Positions 25,101 to 38,454 of a DNA stretch of 64,000 bases are shown in pieces. The notes under the pieces are model-generated. The model was given only the letters and a program-made list of their open reading frames with translations, did no database searches and was not told where the DNA came from. Within the stretch, counting starts at the first letter, position 1; the number at the start of each line of letters is the position of its first letter. The stretch is from Agelaius tricolor. Lineage: Eukaryota > Chordata > Aves > Passeriformes > Icteridae. Position numbers and translations under genes: made by a program. Location of the stretch: positions 11,412,501-11,476,500 of the forward strand of contig JALJCS010000015.1 in the NCBI GenBank assembly GCA_023055355.1. The letters run 5' to 3'.

Positions 25101-28100
25101 TTCCCAGGTGATTTTCAATACTATGAAAAACATGTAGCCATAAGTCTTTTACTGATTGTTTATTATCTGTTTAGGTGCTCCTGAGGATTTTGACAGCTAG
25201 GACTTGTATCATATGTAATGTAATAAAAGTGGATGTCTTCAGAGTAACAGGGATAGCTGGCCCTTCATTTCTGTTGCCAGGGCTGTATTTGTTTTCTATG
25301 TGCTGGTTTGGGTTTTTTAATCTGAAACTTTGAGTCCACTCCAAATCAGGTCAATTTAAACTTTGTGTTTTCTTTGCTATATAGATGAACAAAACCTCCA
25401 ATATAAAATCCAAACAAAACACAACAATAATTTTCCTTTTATAAACAGCACAGGAAGCACTAACAACAAAGCTGGCATTTACACTGTTGCAGGAGTAGAT
25501 TTACATTTACTTCCACTGGTTTCCAGTATGGACGCATTGTTCCACCTGTGACTGCAGGAAATGCAGCAGGACATTCTGTATGTCTGTCCTGGATACAAGT
25601 AAGAAGCATGCTGTGGGTTGCAATGTATGAAACTGCTCACAAGTAGCTGCTAGAAGTTAATGCTTTGAGAGGCTGGTTTGTGATGATGTTTGTGAAAACT
25701 GATAGGAATTCATTAAAATGTCTATCTGTGGGCAAAAGTGCGGATCTTTTGCAGGCAAAGTTACCTCTGGCCTTAAAGGGAACTTTACATTAGGATTACA
25801 GGATCAGCCAGTATTTAAGCACTGATTATCTGGTAGAACACAATAAGGCTGGCTGAGGAATAAAACCTTACCTAAACCCCAACAGCATGCTGTGAGTTCA
25901 GTTTGTCAAGTCTATGTATTATTGCATATCTTATTGTCACAAGAAAAGCCACAGTTATCCTGACAAGGATGACTTTTGCTTAGGAAAGTTTGGCAGGGAT
26001 GGCCCCATCAGAGAGGGAATGGAAGGAAGGAACTGTCTTGGAGGTGGGCTAGGAGAGCAGAAGGGGACTAGCACGTAGCTGCTGGCTCTGTGGTTAGTAG
26101 CAAGGCCAGTCTCGTGTGTTGACTCATCATTTCCTCATCAGGGGAACAGGAAAATATTGATTATCATTATAAACCAGTGCAGAAGTCAGAAGGAAAACAA
26201 CTAATAATTATTAGGACAATTTGTAATTTAAAGGTCAGCTTTATAGCAAGCAAGCAAAATAATTTACTATGGTCGGGAAAACTACTCAGCTTGGATTCCA
26301 GTGTCTTTAGAATCTGGAATGTCCTCTCCCTGCCCTGCAGAGATGTTGTCCCAATGGTATTCACACAGTGGTTACACAGATTTGATATAACCTTGGGTTT
26401 GCATTGTATCTTCTCCAGTTGAACCTCAGAAATGGTTGTCCAATGAGAAACCACCATTTCCTAAATGCTTGGTAAAGCACTTAATTGTGAAAATAACTAG
26501 TTTACCTCACATCAATTTGAGAAATTACTCATTAATTTTTGAGGTGCAGCCACCTTCCCTGGAGGACAGAACTACTGATCTCATCTGTACCTAAAACTTG
26601 GCTTTGCTTGCTAGCAGGCGTGTCTGATCTGCAAATGAAATTTGGCTTACTGTCTCAGTTTCCTTATAAACAGCCTTGGCTGCACCTTTGGCAGAACACA
26701 TGATAATTAAACAGTTGTGGTTTATACTGTACAGGCTGAGCAGAGCTGGCAGGGAAGAGTTTAGATGGCTGTCGTGCAGCACAGAAATACAGTTTCCCTC
26801 TGCTTTTCAGTGGCATTTACTAGCAAAGTTGAAACTCTCTAAGAGCTATGCGAGCTTAAAGTAGTTCCACTTTACTTTTCTTTCTTATTATTATTTCCTT
26901 AATATATTGTTATTTAAGCCTAAAATATCTGTGCAGCTGGTAGAGAAATAATCAAGAGAAATTGAGAACAGAGACTTGAAGGAGCTGAGATCTGAATTAG
27001 AACCACTACCTGAGAAATATTTTCTTTACCTACAGAAGTTTTAAAGTATCCAGATCTTGTTTAAATATAGTGAATTGTTCAAACCCTCTGGAGGCAATTA
27101 ACAGCAAACTTCTACCAATGCAAACTGCATTGATAGATGTGCTAGGCACGTTTTTCAGTGTTTGAAATTATCTTTGCTCAAAACTGAAATGACTTCAACT
27201 GCAACTGCTGAAAACTGATTTTTAGTAGGTTTTTAAAAATATATTTTGTTTTCAAAACAAAAATTGTTGGATCTTGATTTCTACTGGACTCTAGCCATTA
27301 CTAGTTAAGTAATTCCACATGTGGACCTCTTGTTTCTCAATTGTTATCTTCTGCTTTGCTGTTAGTCTGCAGAATTGCCATTCTCTGCCCTCAGTCTTGG
27401 CTGTAGGGATTTCAGCTCCCGAGGTTCAGCCCTCCTTTGTCCACAGTGTCCAAGGAATGTTCCAATTTCCAATGCAGGGCAATTGACCCAGGGTGTCCTG
27501 AAACTTCCCACAGTGATGAAAAGCGTGTACAAAGGTTTTTCCAGAGGTTCACTGGTGTCCAAATTTACACCCAATGTACTCTTCCATCCTTAGTATGATA
27601 TTTTAGCACTGATTCACTCCTGAAATGAAAACCTCTTGAAGAGCACAGGCCGATGCAGTTAAAATCCTCTGGGTTATGATAATTTAGAGTCAAATGGCCC
27701 ACTAGTTAATGTCATTTACCTTATGGCCAGTTATTAGGTATTTCCTTATTAAGCAGAAAATCTCTTTTGCCCAGTGTTGTAAACCAAATTAATAGCACTT
27801 CACAGCAGTTGGGAAAAGAAAATTGGGGAAGTAGGGTTCATTTACTGGCCATTTCAGCATTTGAGATGTTCCTTCTATTTTATTTTTAAGTGAAGGCTGA
27901 TAATCAGAATATTTGTGTGAATATTACCTCAGTAAGGACAATAAAACTGGAATATGTCATATCTTTATTTTTGACACCCTAAAAGGACGTTATTGCTGAA
28001 CATCTTGGTGCTGTTTTGGGGGCTTCAAAACTGAACCCACCAGCTTGGAATAAGGAAAATCTTTCATTCATCCTGTTGTCCTACTTGCCCTGATGCCCCT

Positions 28101-28141
28101 TTCCAAGCCAAGCTCTATTTTCTTCTATGTGAGTGCACCAG
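22173..28141. other. Noncoding flank, no gene seen
   Basis: AT-rich DNA with a pyrimidine tract at about 24911-24975 and an inverted repeat at 23861-23881 (8-bp stem ATTTACGT, 5-nt loop). ORFs reach 109 codons but mirror each other on opposite strands over the pyrimidine tract. No exon is supportable. Confidence 0.5.
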
Positions 28142-28161
28142 ACTTTCCCAGCTGGGAAAGT
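28142..28161. repeat. Perfect 20-bp palindrome
   Basis: ACTTTCCCAG followed directly by its reverse complement CTGGGAAAGT, with no spacer. The centre is CAGCTG, an E-box, and each half carries TTTCCC/GGGAAA. Confidence 0.9.
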
Positions 28162-29712
28162 TACAGGGTTCTTGTAGCTCCTGATGGGCTGCACAGATTT
28201 GGTAACAACTTGCTTCATCCAACTTTGAACATCCACTATCCTTTTTTCATATACTGTGATTGTATGCCCACTGCTGTTCCTCTTGGCTGTTCTGAGAAAT
28301 TATCATTCTCAGCTTTCCCAACCTCAGGTCACTTATTCCCCTTTTTTCCTTGACATGAAGGATAATTGCTCTATACTTTGGGTGTTTGCATGCAGCATTC
28401 AGTACATATTTACCAATTAGATAGCAGCCTTCTTTTCCTAGCTGGGCTGTGGGCTTTTAGCCTCCTGTCATAGAATATGTTCTTCATGCCCCTGAATTTC
28501 CTACTTTCCTTTTTCCTACTTCTGTTTCAGATTGAATTTGCCTTAATTCTGATGCCTTGGGTGGGGAGATCCATACCCAGTTCTTCAGGCCATGTGATAC
28601 AGAGACTTTGCCCGTATTTTCCAGGGCTGACATGCCTTGACTCATATTCTAGGATTTTATTTTGCTTTTTATGTCCACATCAGCTAGCTTGCTTGCCATC
28701 TTATGAAAGATAAATATATCCAGGTCACTGTCAGCTGAGATGCTTGCACTTCATTGCAAAGTTATTACTGTTATTTGTCCCTAAAAATATTCACTTTTTA
28801 CACTGTTGGGTTTTTTACCATTATTTCCAAATCTGTAGCTAATCCCTTTGTTCTTGTGGAAGTTGTCTGGCCTTGCCTGGGTACTGATAAAGCCTCCCTT
28901 GGGCTGAAGCAGAGTTCCACTCTCATCTTTGCAGTCTGCATTTAGAAGATTCATTACCTCCAGTGACTGTGGTCTGCAGTGGGACAGCAAATGTGTGGCT
29001 GGAGGATGTTCCAAAGTCTCTGTAACTGGTCATGGGCATGAACACTGATACTTCCAGCTCCTCTGGCCATTTCCCAGCAGCAGGTTGTAGCTAATATACT
29101 CTCACAGTGGCTGTAAAAGACTCCTGTGCCCTGACTAATCTATCTGATGGAATAGGATGAGTTTCAACTGCTAAACCCTCCCTCCTGAGGCCAAATGCTT
29201 TAAAGTAAGATCTGATGCAGATCCTTATCCAAGGACTGTCAATAATGTTTTCAGAGCACGTCACCTCTTTTTCCTTTCAAATGTAGTTTATTAATTTACT
29301 GATCTTACAAGTCAGATAGCAGTTAATATACACTATTGTGTGAATTGGGTGGAGTTGATTTAATTAATAAATAGTACCAAGTTTAGTTTTAAATTTACAT
29401 TAGTATTGCCAGTAACAGCATGCAAAAGTCATAACTAGGAGCCCTCCTCTCCATACAAACACAGTAAAATGAAGAATTTAGTTACAAACTTCCCAAAAAT
29501 TAAAGCTGCAATTCTTTTCTGTGTGTCTTCCGACTCTGAAGATTTAATGTTTCAGGCTTTTCTCCTCTACTGTGATGCCTAACAGCAGTTCCCTTTGTGG
29601 AAATGTTTTTATTTAAGGTCACTTAGCTACAGGGCTTGAAACATTTTAACAAAGTTGAACCAACAAAATCCAAGATGATGCAGCGAAAACCATTAAATAT
29701 TACTTCTCCCTC
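28162..29712. other. Noncoding flank, no gene seen
   Basis: Pyrimidine-leaning on the + strand between about 28.0 and 28.9 kb, with several 60-90-codon frames that have no recognisable domain. It may be a decayed retroposed sequence, but no family could be named. Confidence 0.45.
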
Positions 29713-29743
29713 AAAAAAAAAAAACAAAAAAAAACAAACAAAA
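29713..29743 (+). repeat. A-rich tract with CAAA interruptions
   Basis: Two runs of 9-12 A separated by single C bases, ending in ACAAACAAA. Simple repeat. Confidence 0.85.
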
Positions 29744-31650
29744 TTGGTCTTTCCATAGGTATATCTGGAAATATTTATCTCTTTGGTCATAGCAAGAAAT
29801 AAAGTTATTTCCCCAGGTGGTGATGACTCTGAGAAATGTGTGGAGTGCTGCTCAGTAAGAAGTTGACCTGCTTGGCTCCAAACCTTTGAAATGAGGGTTT
29901 AGTGCTGCAAAGGGAGCCATGCACATGGGCACTACCATGAGACTCCAGGGTTGGCTTTAATAAAGGAGATGTGGCCTGGCTTGTGGCAGGACTGTGGTTT
30001 CCATCTTCTAGAATCACAGGCTTTTGCATTCCTTATTGTATTTATGAAAATTATTTGATACTGTGAATAATTCAGGAAATTTTAAGATTATTGGGCTGCC
30101 TTTTTAATCTTGTGTTTTGTTTTGCTTTTAAACACATTCGTTTTCAAACTTGTGGTTTCCAAATGGCTACAACTGTCATTTCTCTCAGGCATAACTCAAT
30201 TAAGGAAAATCTCATGACACTTCATATTTTTTGGTTTATATGTAGAAATTCCCTGTCAAGAATAATAACATTTTCTAGTTGTGAGTTCTTGGGTTTGCAA
30301 TCTTGGAATGTGTTTTCTATGGGTCTTCATAATTTTTCATGCGAGGGTGAACATTCCTGGTTTGCACTTTGAATGTTTGATAAAACAAATATACAAAAAA
30401 TATGTGAGAAGTTAATAAGCATAAAAATGGGAATTAATTTTACAAGGAATTTCCAAGTATTTGTGCAGTGCTGGCTTTTGCACATCTTTTGCCTGAAGAA
30501 TTGGTCTTCCTTTAAACATTCACATTTAAGCAGCTGGATTCATTATTGAACCAACGATCAACAGCCAAGGGATATGGCCTTTATCAAATTTAATAAACCT
30601 TTGAGGACTGCAGAAAGAATACACTTGTCTTTAAAGATCAGCCTGTCCAAATGAAAACTAAACAGGAACTCAGATCAAATTCTTGCTTGTGGATGCATTG
30701 TGAAAGCCAGCTGTTCAATGTTTTGCAATAGAAATTAGTAATTTTAACAAAGCATTATACTTCTTTTGATGGCCTATAATGTTTATTCTCTGTCTTGTTT
30801 TTTATTTTTCTCTTTTTTTTTTTTTCATTCTCCTTTGACATGGAGATCAGGATCTGGCCTATGTGTTGTAATATGCTAAAAGAAGTATACAAATATAAGC
30901 GTGTCTAAATATGTGAATACAAGTTAGGCTATTAATTCAAAGTGCCTTGCCATGTTTATTAATGTTCTGTGTTATGAGATTAAAGCTATAATTTAGAGTT
31001 ACAGGAATTATAAACAACTCTTTAGCAAGTCATATACTAACCATAATAACTTTTAAAGGGTGGAGTGTAATTTATTCAACATTGTAAGGAAAAATAAGGT
31101 AAATGAGTTAGCTTAGGGGTGGGGCAGCAGCAAACTGCTTGTGGAGGCTCTTACTCCCTGAGGTGATAGAGGTTAAATGCATTACAGAGCTTATAGGCTG
31201 GCTCCCTAGAGAGAAAGGGGCCAGACGTTTCTAGCTGACATGTCAAGGACACCACACATTTGCCCTTCTGACTAATGGCATGATACTGAGCTGATAGCAA
31301 GGCTGCAGCAGCAATTTTCAGAGAGAAAAATGGAACACAATAGGTGGCTCCTAATTAGAGAGGAGGGCAAGATGCTGGCACAATCTTAGTGTTTAAGAGG
31401 TCCACTAACTGAAGGCACGGTGAGCCTGAGACCACTAATATACACTTGGAATATTATTAAAGTATTATTGGCCAGGAAGGCAGTTTAGGTGAAGTGTCCA
31501 CAAAGAAGCCTTCTCCAGTATAAGTTTTGTAGGGAAAGTCTGGACATTAAACTTAGGCCAGGTCCTTCACCACTGAAAGCAGTCTTCTGCTTCAACTGGT
31601 TGTTTAAATGGGTTGTCTCTCAAGTTTCCACTCTAATTCACTAATTTTAC
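29744..31650. other. Noncoding flank, no gene seen
   Basis: AT-rich DNA with a T tract at about 30797-30826. No coding or RNA gene signal was recognised. Confidence 0.5.
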
Positions 31651-31875
31651 TTAAGAGCAGCAGGATAGATACATAGGAGGGAGGGATACACTACAGTGAT
31701 GGAGGGGGGATGTGTCATTGGATATGCACATGAAAGAAGATGCCTGGGGAGTGGCAGGATTACTGTGTGAAGGAGAGAAAGTTGTAAGGAGATTAGAGTA
31801 TAAAAGGGAGTAAAGGGAAGACTTGGAGTAGGCAGGTAGAAGTGCAAGGAGGGAAGGAAAATGAGGAAGGAGGGG
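31651..31875 (+). repeat. Purine-rich segment
   Basis: Strong purine excess on the + strand (repeated GGAGG, GGGA, AAGGGAG and GGAAGG blocks) over about 225 bp. The opposite strand reads as a proline/leucine/serine-rich open frame of 66 codons that is only a reflection of the composition. Confidence 0.65.
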
Positions 31876-33227
31876 CCCTAGTTGATTTCAGTGTCACAGC
31901 AGAAACCAAAAGCTATTTCACATTAAATTTGGGAGCTCCTGACTCTTTAAAAAAACACCCTGAGCCACCAAACAATAACACTTGTGTTGCAGAGATCTTT
32001 TAGCTAGCAGATGCTGTATAGTAACATATTAATGAGTCTTGGGCCTGGAGAAACACAGCAAGGCAAAGCTGTGATTCCTACTTAAAAAGCTATTTTACTG
32101 CAGCTTTAAATCTCTAAATCTTTAAATTTAAATGGTTTAAATCTCATCAGAAAGTGTTTTTTTTCTTTTAATGTCCTTTTAACATCACTCTTCATGAAAG
32201 ACTCAAATACAGAGGGGACCACATAGGTAAGCAGATAGTCTTGAATGTGGAACCATTAGGAGAGCAATATTGCTGCTAGATGAAAAATCTCTTGAGAAGT
32301 CTTAGACATTGTCCCGAAGAGCTTGATGAGAAAAGGAGAGCAACATGAGAAAAAGAAGGACTTAAAGAAGACCATCACCATGCCAGTATTTTCTGTGGCA
32401 CTGAGTCAGACCTTTTGACAGAGGAAATGAGAAACTGAAGGTGTGGGTTTTACATGTTGGTTAGAATGGGTTTTGAGCTTAGCTGCTTGGTAGCAGAGAT
32501 GTGCAAATGTTGCAATAGATCACACTGAAAGGTAGGTGGAAGGAAATGTTCCATTGATTAAGGTACATGGCATACAGAGAGCAACAAAAGCACATATTTA
32601 CTGCTCCTCTGCCAGGCTCTTGCCTTTCCAGCAACCTCTCTTGCCCAACAAGCCTCAAGAATGCACACTCCCTTAATCCTCTGCTGGGAGTTTTGGGGCT
32701 TGGTAGAAGAAAGGACCTTCAGCAGCAGGAGGGAGGGTTGTTTGGAGAATGAAATTCAGTAAACTCCAACCTCCAAGTGAACCTGCTGGGACTGATTTGC
32801 TGCCAGCCCCTGGGAACAAAACTGCAGCACTCAGTTCCTGAATCCCATCAGCTCCCGCCGCCTGAAGGGTTCACACTGCTCTATCTGGCACCTCTTCCCA
32901 TGTCAGAACAAGGCATTGTGTGTGTGATTTCAACATGCTTCTGGTTTTGTTCTAACTGCCAAGAAACACTAGTTGCATTATTATGAAATGATTGAGGAGT
33001 ATTTGCTCATACAAATTATTTGTTTTAAGAGTTTAGTAATTAAATGTCAACACAGAGTGTTGGTGTCTGAAAAGCTCTTGTGTGAAAGCCCTGCTCTAAC
33101 TTGAAACTACAATACACTGTTTCTCTTCTCTCAAAACAGATTTGTTTGAAACACCCTATTTGGTAGAATGCATCTTGCTGTAACATGCATGGTCTTTGGC
33201 CTTCAAAGACACCCTTGTGCAAAGGGC
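31876..33227. other. Noncoding flank, no gene seen
   Basis: Mixed AT-rich DNA including a TTTAAAT-rich stretch near 32.10-32.15 kb. Short ORFs only. Confidence 0.5.
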
Positions 33228-33287
33228 GTGTTGCATTAATTTGTTCAGCCAATTTAGGGTGTGTGGCATTAATTTGTTTGGCCAATT
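33228..33287. repeat. Diverged direct tandem duplication, period about 32 bp
   Basis: GTGTTGCATTAATTTGTTC followed by AGCCAATTT recurs about 32 bp later as GTGTGGCATTAATTTGTTT followed by GGCCAATTT. Both copies carry ATTAAT and a CCAAT box, so the duplication doubled a possible CCAAT-type site. Confidence 0.7.
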
Positions 33288-36200
33288 TGTTTAGAATCTG
33301 GCAGGGCATAGGCACCCAGTGCAATGTCTGTGCATAATGCCTGTGTCATCTCTACAGCAGATCTCAAGAGCAGGAGATTTACTGTGCGATGCCGGCCACA
33401 CCTTGAGCTGCTGCCCAGGGGAACAAAGGCAGAACCGAAGCAACACGGAGCTTGCTGGGGGCGAGTATGGAAATGCATTTCATACTTTGAACAACTGGTT
33501 TCCACACACAGTGCCTGAGCTGCAGGAGTAAGTGCTGGTATGATTTCACTGCCAGCACTGGCTGTGCTCACCTGGGGCACAGAGGGTGATAATCACACCC
33601 ACAGTAAGCCCCGCTTCACCTCGGTGAGAAGCCACATACAATTTAGCATGGAATAACTACACTTTGGTGCAGCAGTGTGTAGCTCATTGTAGAATGCTAA
33701 AGCCCATCAAGCTTTTGACTTGCATAGAAATAATGTATTTTAATACTTTATAATTTTATAATATGCTTCTCTCTCATTCCTATTTTCTGTCATGGTCAAG
33801 ATGAATGGTAACGTGCTTCCCAAAATATTTCTTTGTAAGGACTGGCTAGTTATGACTAAAAATTGCAAAAGTGACCAAAGTCAAATTTAAAAGTAAACAA
33901 CTGTTGTTCAAAATGTGAACAGTAATTAACTTCAAAAGCATTAGGCTTTGCATTGAATTGTTGATGAAAATCCTTTTCTTGTTCTTTTTTTTGTTTTGGT
34001 CTTAACAGGCAACAAGATCTGGGATTAGAGGTGATGGAAAAGACTGGAACACTTTCTATTTTCCACATCTGTATTCTGAGAAAGACAGGCATTGAGGTTG
34101 GTGACATCATGGAAGAGCTTTTGCTTCACTTAAGCCAGATTTTTTCACCCTGGGTTGAATTTACACTGTTGAATTTAAGAGAGTAGATGAATGCAAGAAA
34201 GGGTAGCAGGCCTAGATGTGTATATACATCTAGACTTTCTTATACACATTTATATTGTGAGCTGCTGTCAAAGGATAGAGTAGGCTGAGAATTGTGTACC
34301 ATTTATAAAGGTGTCCTTAAACAGTGGTTTAAAAACACATGTACAAAGTCACCAGGTTTATTCACTGGGCACCCAGGAGTGAGGTGTCACTGAGATGCTG
34401 AAGACTGGAACTTGTGCTTTCCACATCACGTATGAAATGCCAAAAAAATCAGGTGTGCAGAAATGCTCCCATTTCCCAGAATGAGACTGTACATTTCAAA
34501 GTGTGTTAAGGATACTAATGGATGACCTACAGTGAGCTAAACACTGTGCAATCTAAAGCCAAGGGCTTTATGTCAGGCTTAGAGATTTTTGAATGGTAAC
34601 ACACTTTTCAAAGAGCCTAAAAGTAATTAGCCTTTCACTCCAAGTTGACACACTTATACTTTTAATATCAGGAATAAGGAAAAAGACTAAGGCTTCTAAC
34701 CTCAAATCCATAGCAGCTTAGGCACCTTCACCTCGCTGGTTTTGTTATGACAGCTCTTTGTTTGGCTGATAGTGAGTGGTGTTTTGAATAGAAGTGCTTT
34801 TGCTGTTGCTTTGCCACTTTCCGGTAATAAGGGAGGACTTGGAGGTTATGCAGCAAGGTGCTAATTGACATTAACACTCAAGACAGGAAATGCTGACACA
34901 ATTTAAAATTAACATCCTGTCAATATACTGCTGACCTGTGTTAAACATGTACTTTGTCAAACTTTCAGAATTAGATTTTAATACAGAAACAGTGTAATGA
35001 TGGGAGTATTGCTGGTCTTGAGAAAAGTGAATTTAATACAGTGAGAAGTCACTCAACTGTTTCCCATTTTAGCTTACCTTTTCTCAAACAAGGAAAGTTA
35101 AGTTTTGCCCCAAGTGGTCAAATACATGTATAAAGCCATCTAAGCTAAAAATTATACCATATTTTTTCATTTTCAATTACTAAAATAAACTGTTTTTCTG
35201 GTCTTAGTTTATTTTAGATGTTCCATTATCAATGACAATGATTCCTGTATATGAATTTTGCAAAATACTGTGACACATATGGCATAATGCACCAAGCCAA
35301 GCTAGTTGAGTAACTTATCTATAAATTAAAACAAAAAAAGAATGGTGACAGAAAAAAAAATGTACAGCAACAAATCACAAAAGTGACTTACTTGCTAGTG
35401 TGTTATTCATTCCTTAACTACAGAGCAATGAGGATATTTCCACTTAATAGTGACTCCTGGCATAATTGGAGAAGAAAAAATGGTATCATGGCACTAGCTG
35501 TCAAACAAATAGTTACCAGGTGATGTGATGGTATTTATCAGTAGTTATTAAAAGGTACACAAAAACTTAAAGCACAGTGCAGCTCTGGGTTGATGCTGTA
35601 CATTTCCTTTGGTTTAGAGATGACAGTAGCTAATTTTGTGTAGAACTGCCCCATTGACTGCTCGCATGCAGAGCTCTGGTGGCACTTGCAGAGTGGCACA
35701 CTCACTAACTGTTATGTAGCTTTGAAGAAACAAAGGGTGCTGTTCACTGTTGAGCAAGTCAGAGTCTCCTCTTTGGAAAGGTGGAAGGCACAAGACAGAA
35801 TGATACCCATAAGAGAAACAGAGCCTGCTGGGTGTGGTCTGGTCTGTGGAGGAGGCTGTTTGCTGAACATTAATCAGAGGTTGTCCCAGGCGTTAGGAAC
35901 AGCGTGAAGAGAGGCACAGAGCCAGGAAAAGGTAATAGGGAAAAAGGAAGCAATTGGAGGAGAAGATTGGGCTGTGTGGAAGGAGGTGGAGCAGGGCAAT
36001 TTGAAATGGGAGTGTTGGTAGGAGCAGACCTGCGCAGGCTCAGGGAGTGTGGAAACGTTTCAGGAAGGTGGTGCAAGCTGCATATCACTCCTGGCAAACT
36101 TTCTCTAAGAAAACAGTAAGTGGGTGGCCTGTTGCTGTATGCTGCTTCCCACTGACAGTTCCTGGGAGTGGGCCAATATTGTGTGTTGCAGTTAAGGTTA

Positions 36201-37711
36201 CAGTGAGACTGGAAAAATATTGGCTGTAGCCGTGGTTCTGCAAATTATTTGCACAGGGCACCTATTTCCATTAATAACAGAGTGCTCTGAAAGGCGACCG
36301 TCGCAGTTTGAGTGTGTGAAAAGGGGGAAGGTGCTCCCACAGGGAGAGACACTGGTCTAGTGGAAAGTGATTCCTTAGAGCAGCTGCCACATTAGGTGGA
36401 AAATCTCTAAAGTAATATCTGCTGGGTGATCTTGTCCTGTGTTACAAGGTACTAGTCAAGCACATAGGAAAGCTGCTCTGATCTGGGCAGGAAGAAAATG
36501 AAAATTGTAAATGGAACGTACATCGGAGACTGGGACCTTTTCTCTGAAATTTTTTGGCTAAGGACTCTCAGAGCAAAATAGTCACCATCAAATGGTCTGT
36601 TTTACTCTGTTTTAGTTCTTTCCCCCAAAAAATACTTATTTGCCATTTTTCTGTTTCTGGCTTTCTGTACAAAAGCCAGAGCAATTTCTCAGTAAGGAGC
36701 TCAACTATCATGGCCACACTGTGCTCTTGGGGAGAAAAAAAATTGCCTTCCACTACAAAATGTTTACATTGGCTGCTGAGGTTTCTCCTGGTTTCCTCTG
36801 TTGGGAATGAATAATTAGGAAGTGAACTGGGAGGTGAAAAAGGCCTCTATGTGTTTAAGTCTAATGTCACAGCTTTCCAAGGACAAAGCTTTTAATACAC
36901 AGAAAGGTTTCTCTGTCAAGCAGATGAATTCAATAGCTAAGCAAGACAGCAAGAAGAGGAGTCAAACAAAGCAGAGAATTCCCAGTGGGCAGCTTTGAGT
37001 ATGCACTTATGACAGGTACTGCATGAAATGGATGCAGAGCACACATATGTGGGACACACAGGCAACACACATAAGGTGTTAATAGTCTTAGCTGATGCCA
37101 AGGAAGAAAAAGAGCAGACAGGGTCAGCTACTGTTTCCTGAGCTAAATGTTCTTTTTCTTATGGTGGTCAGAGCCAGGGGTAGTTTTACAATGTGCAAAA
37201 CATGCACTTGTAATTAAAGTGAAACTCACACTGACAGAGAAAGGGGATGGTGAATGTTGACCTCACATGCTGCATCTGTAGAGCATTTGGGGACACATTC
37301 TTTCAGCAGAAGTGATGTTGGCTTCTGAAATTCTTTTTAAATAAAAGGTGAACAGGGATAAAGTTCTGTGTTAATTTGTATGCATGGCAAGAAGCCATTT
37401 CTCAGGAGAAGGCAGTGCTGATGGTACTTTGGAATAGTACTCTATATTTTTTTAATTCTCCATTCTTCTATTTGAAAACAGGATTTTCACCATTGCTTAT
37501 AAGCAGTGAAAGTTAAAATAGTAAATAGGAGAAAGGATAAGTAAACCTATATTTTTCTTCTGTTTGTTTTCTGCTGTTAAGCTGTTCACTACTATGTTCA
37601 CACAGCTATTTAGGCAGGTAAGTCCCCAGTGTACCTTAGTAAGACATCTGTCCAAGCCTGGCTTGTAAATTTATTTGGACATCTACCCTTTTAGAAGAGA
37701 CTTGGAACAGG
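33288..37711. other. Noncoding DNA up to the provirus
   Basis: AT-rich except for a somewhat CpG-bearing patch at about 33.36-33.47 kb and purine-rich patches at about 35.90-36.06 kb. No gene, RNA or second LTR element was recognised. This is the host side of the 3' LTR junction. Confidence 0.5.
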
Positions 37712-37717
37712 AGCCAC
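37712..37717. repeat. Target-site duplication, left copy (AGCCAC)
   Basis: The six bases next to the left LTR are repeated exactly next to the right LTR (46464-46469). A 6-bp duplication is the length made by alpha- and betaretroviral integrases. A perfect match means the two LTRs belong to one integration and have not recombined with another copy. Confidence 0.95.
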
Positions 37718-38385
37718 TGTCCCAGTCTCTCTGCAAGCCTCTCGAGTCCCTGGGCCTTACCCGGGTCGGCAGAGAGTGGGGGGGGTAGCCCCACCACGGC
37801 CGACTGCGGGGAGACACTCTCTGTGCCCCGAGGGTGCTGAGGGCACTCAGGCTGGTTGCCTTCGTTGCAGCAGAGACGACCGAGACGTCGGTGGAAGAGG
37901 AAAGGGGCCGACTCCCAGCAGGGGATATTCCAAGGTTTTATTAAGGAGTCCCGAGGGAGCTCCTATACCTCAGGGGGTTCCTCCTGCCGAGAGCGCTGGG
38001 GGACGTTTGGAGCTTACATTTAAAGGGGGGAGGAAACTAACATAGATAAAATCCTACTGACCAATAGGTATCTCTGGGGGATGGGTGCTGGGGGGACAGA
38101 CATACAAAACAGCGTATGGGGCAGGACTTGGGGGGTTGACCCTTGGCCCCTGGCTAATCACTCGACAACTTGGACCGAAACTTCTCGGTAGGGGGCTGGG
38201 ATGCCGAGGTGACTGGCAGAGAGCCAGGGTGGGGGTTTTGGAGATCTTATCCCAGGAAAGGGATAACACAAGTAGAGGGAAAAGGAGGGGGGGGGTGCAG
38301 TCTGGGATAAACCATTTGGGAAAAACATGGGAATACAAAACCAACTACTTCAAGGTATTACAAAATATAAGAACGCACTACAACA
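37718..38385 (-). repeat. 3' LTR (668 bp)
   Basis: Begins TGTTGTAG and ends GGGACA on the minus strand, with the TGT...ACA ends of retroviral LTRs. It aligns base for base with 45796-46463 at a constant offset of 8078, differing only at 37744 (G here, A at 45822). It contains a CCAAT box, a TTTAAA TATA-like box and an AATAAA signal in the expected order. By these landmarks U3 is about 38385-37994, R about 37993-37920 and U5 the rest; the exact R borders are estimates. Confidence 0.96.
37937..37942 (-). terminator. AATAAA polyadenylation signal in 3' LTR
   Basis: AATAAA on the minus strand, about 77 bp downstream of the TATA-like box. This places it inside R, so the 3' copy should direct cleavage of proviral RNA roughly 15-25 bp downstream. 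An identical copy lies in the 5' LTR at 46015-46020. Confidence 0.85.
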
Positions 38386-38398
38386 TCTCCCTCTTTTC
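38386..38398 (-). promoter_or_regulatory. Polypurine tract
   Basis: On the minus strand GAAAAGAGGGAGA directly abuts the TGTTG start of the 3' LTR. This is the RNase H-resistant purine primer for plus-strand DNA synthesis in retroviruses. Its exact abutment supports the LTR boundary call. Confidence 0.95.
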
Positions 38399-38454
38399 GT
38401 TTAAATAAAAAAAGGAAGAGGCACCTAAACATTAAATTTCAGCTCGGAGTGCTA

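Noticed and set aside
28450..28485. TCATAGAAT resembling the 3' end repeat of avian CR1 LINEs
   Set aside because: Only a single 9-bp word; no tandem copies and no CR1 reverse transcriptase reading nearby.
37776..38408. ORFs of 89-107 codons within the LTRs on both strands
   Set aside because: Identical copies occur in both LTRs, the reading is Gly/Pro-rich from GC content, and no superantigen-like or other known LTR product is recognisable.
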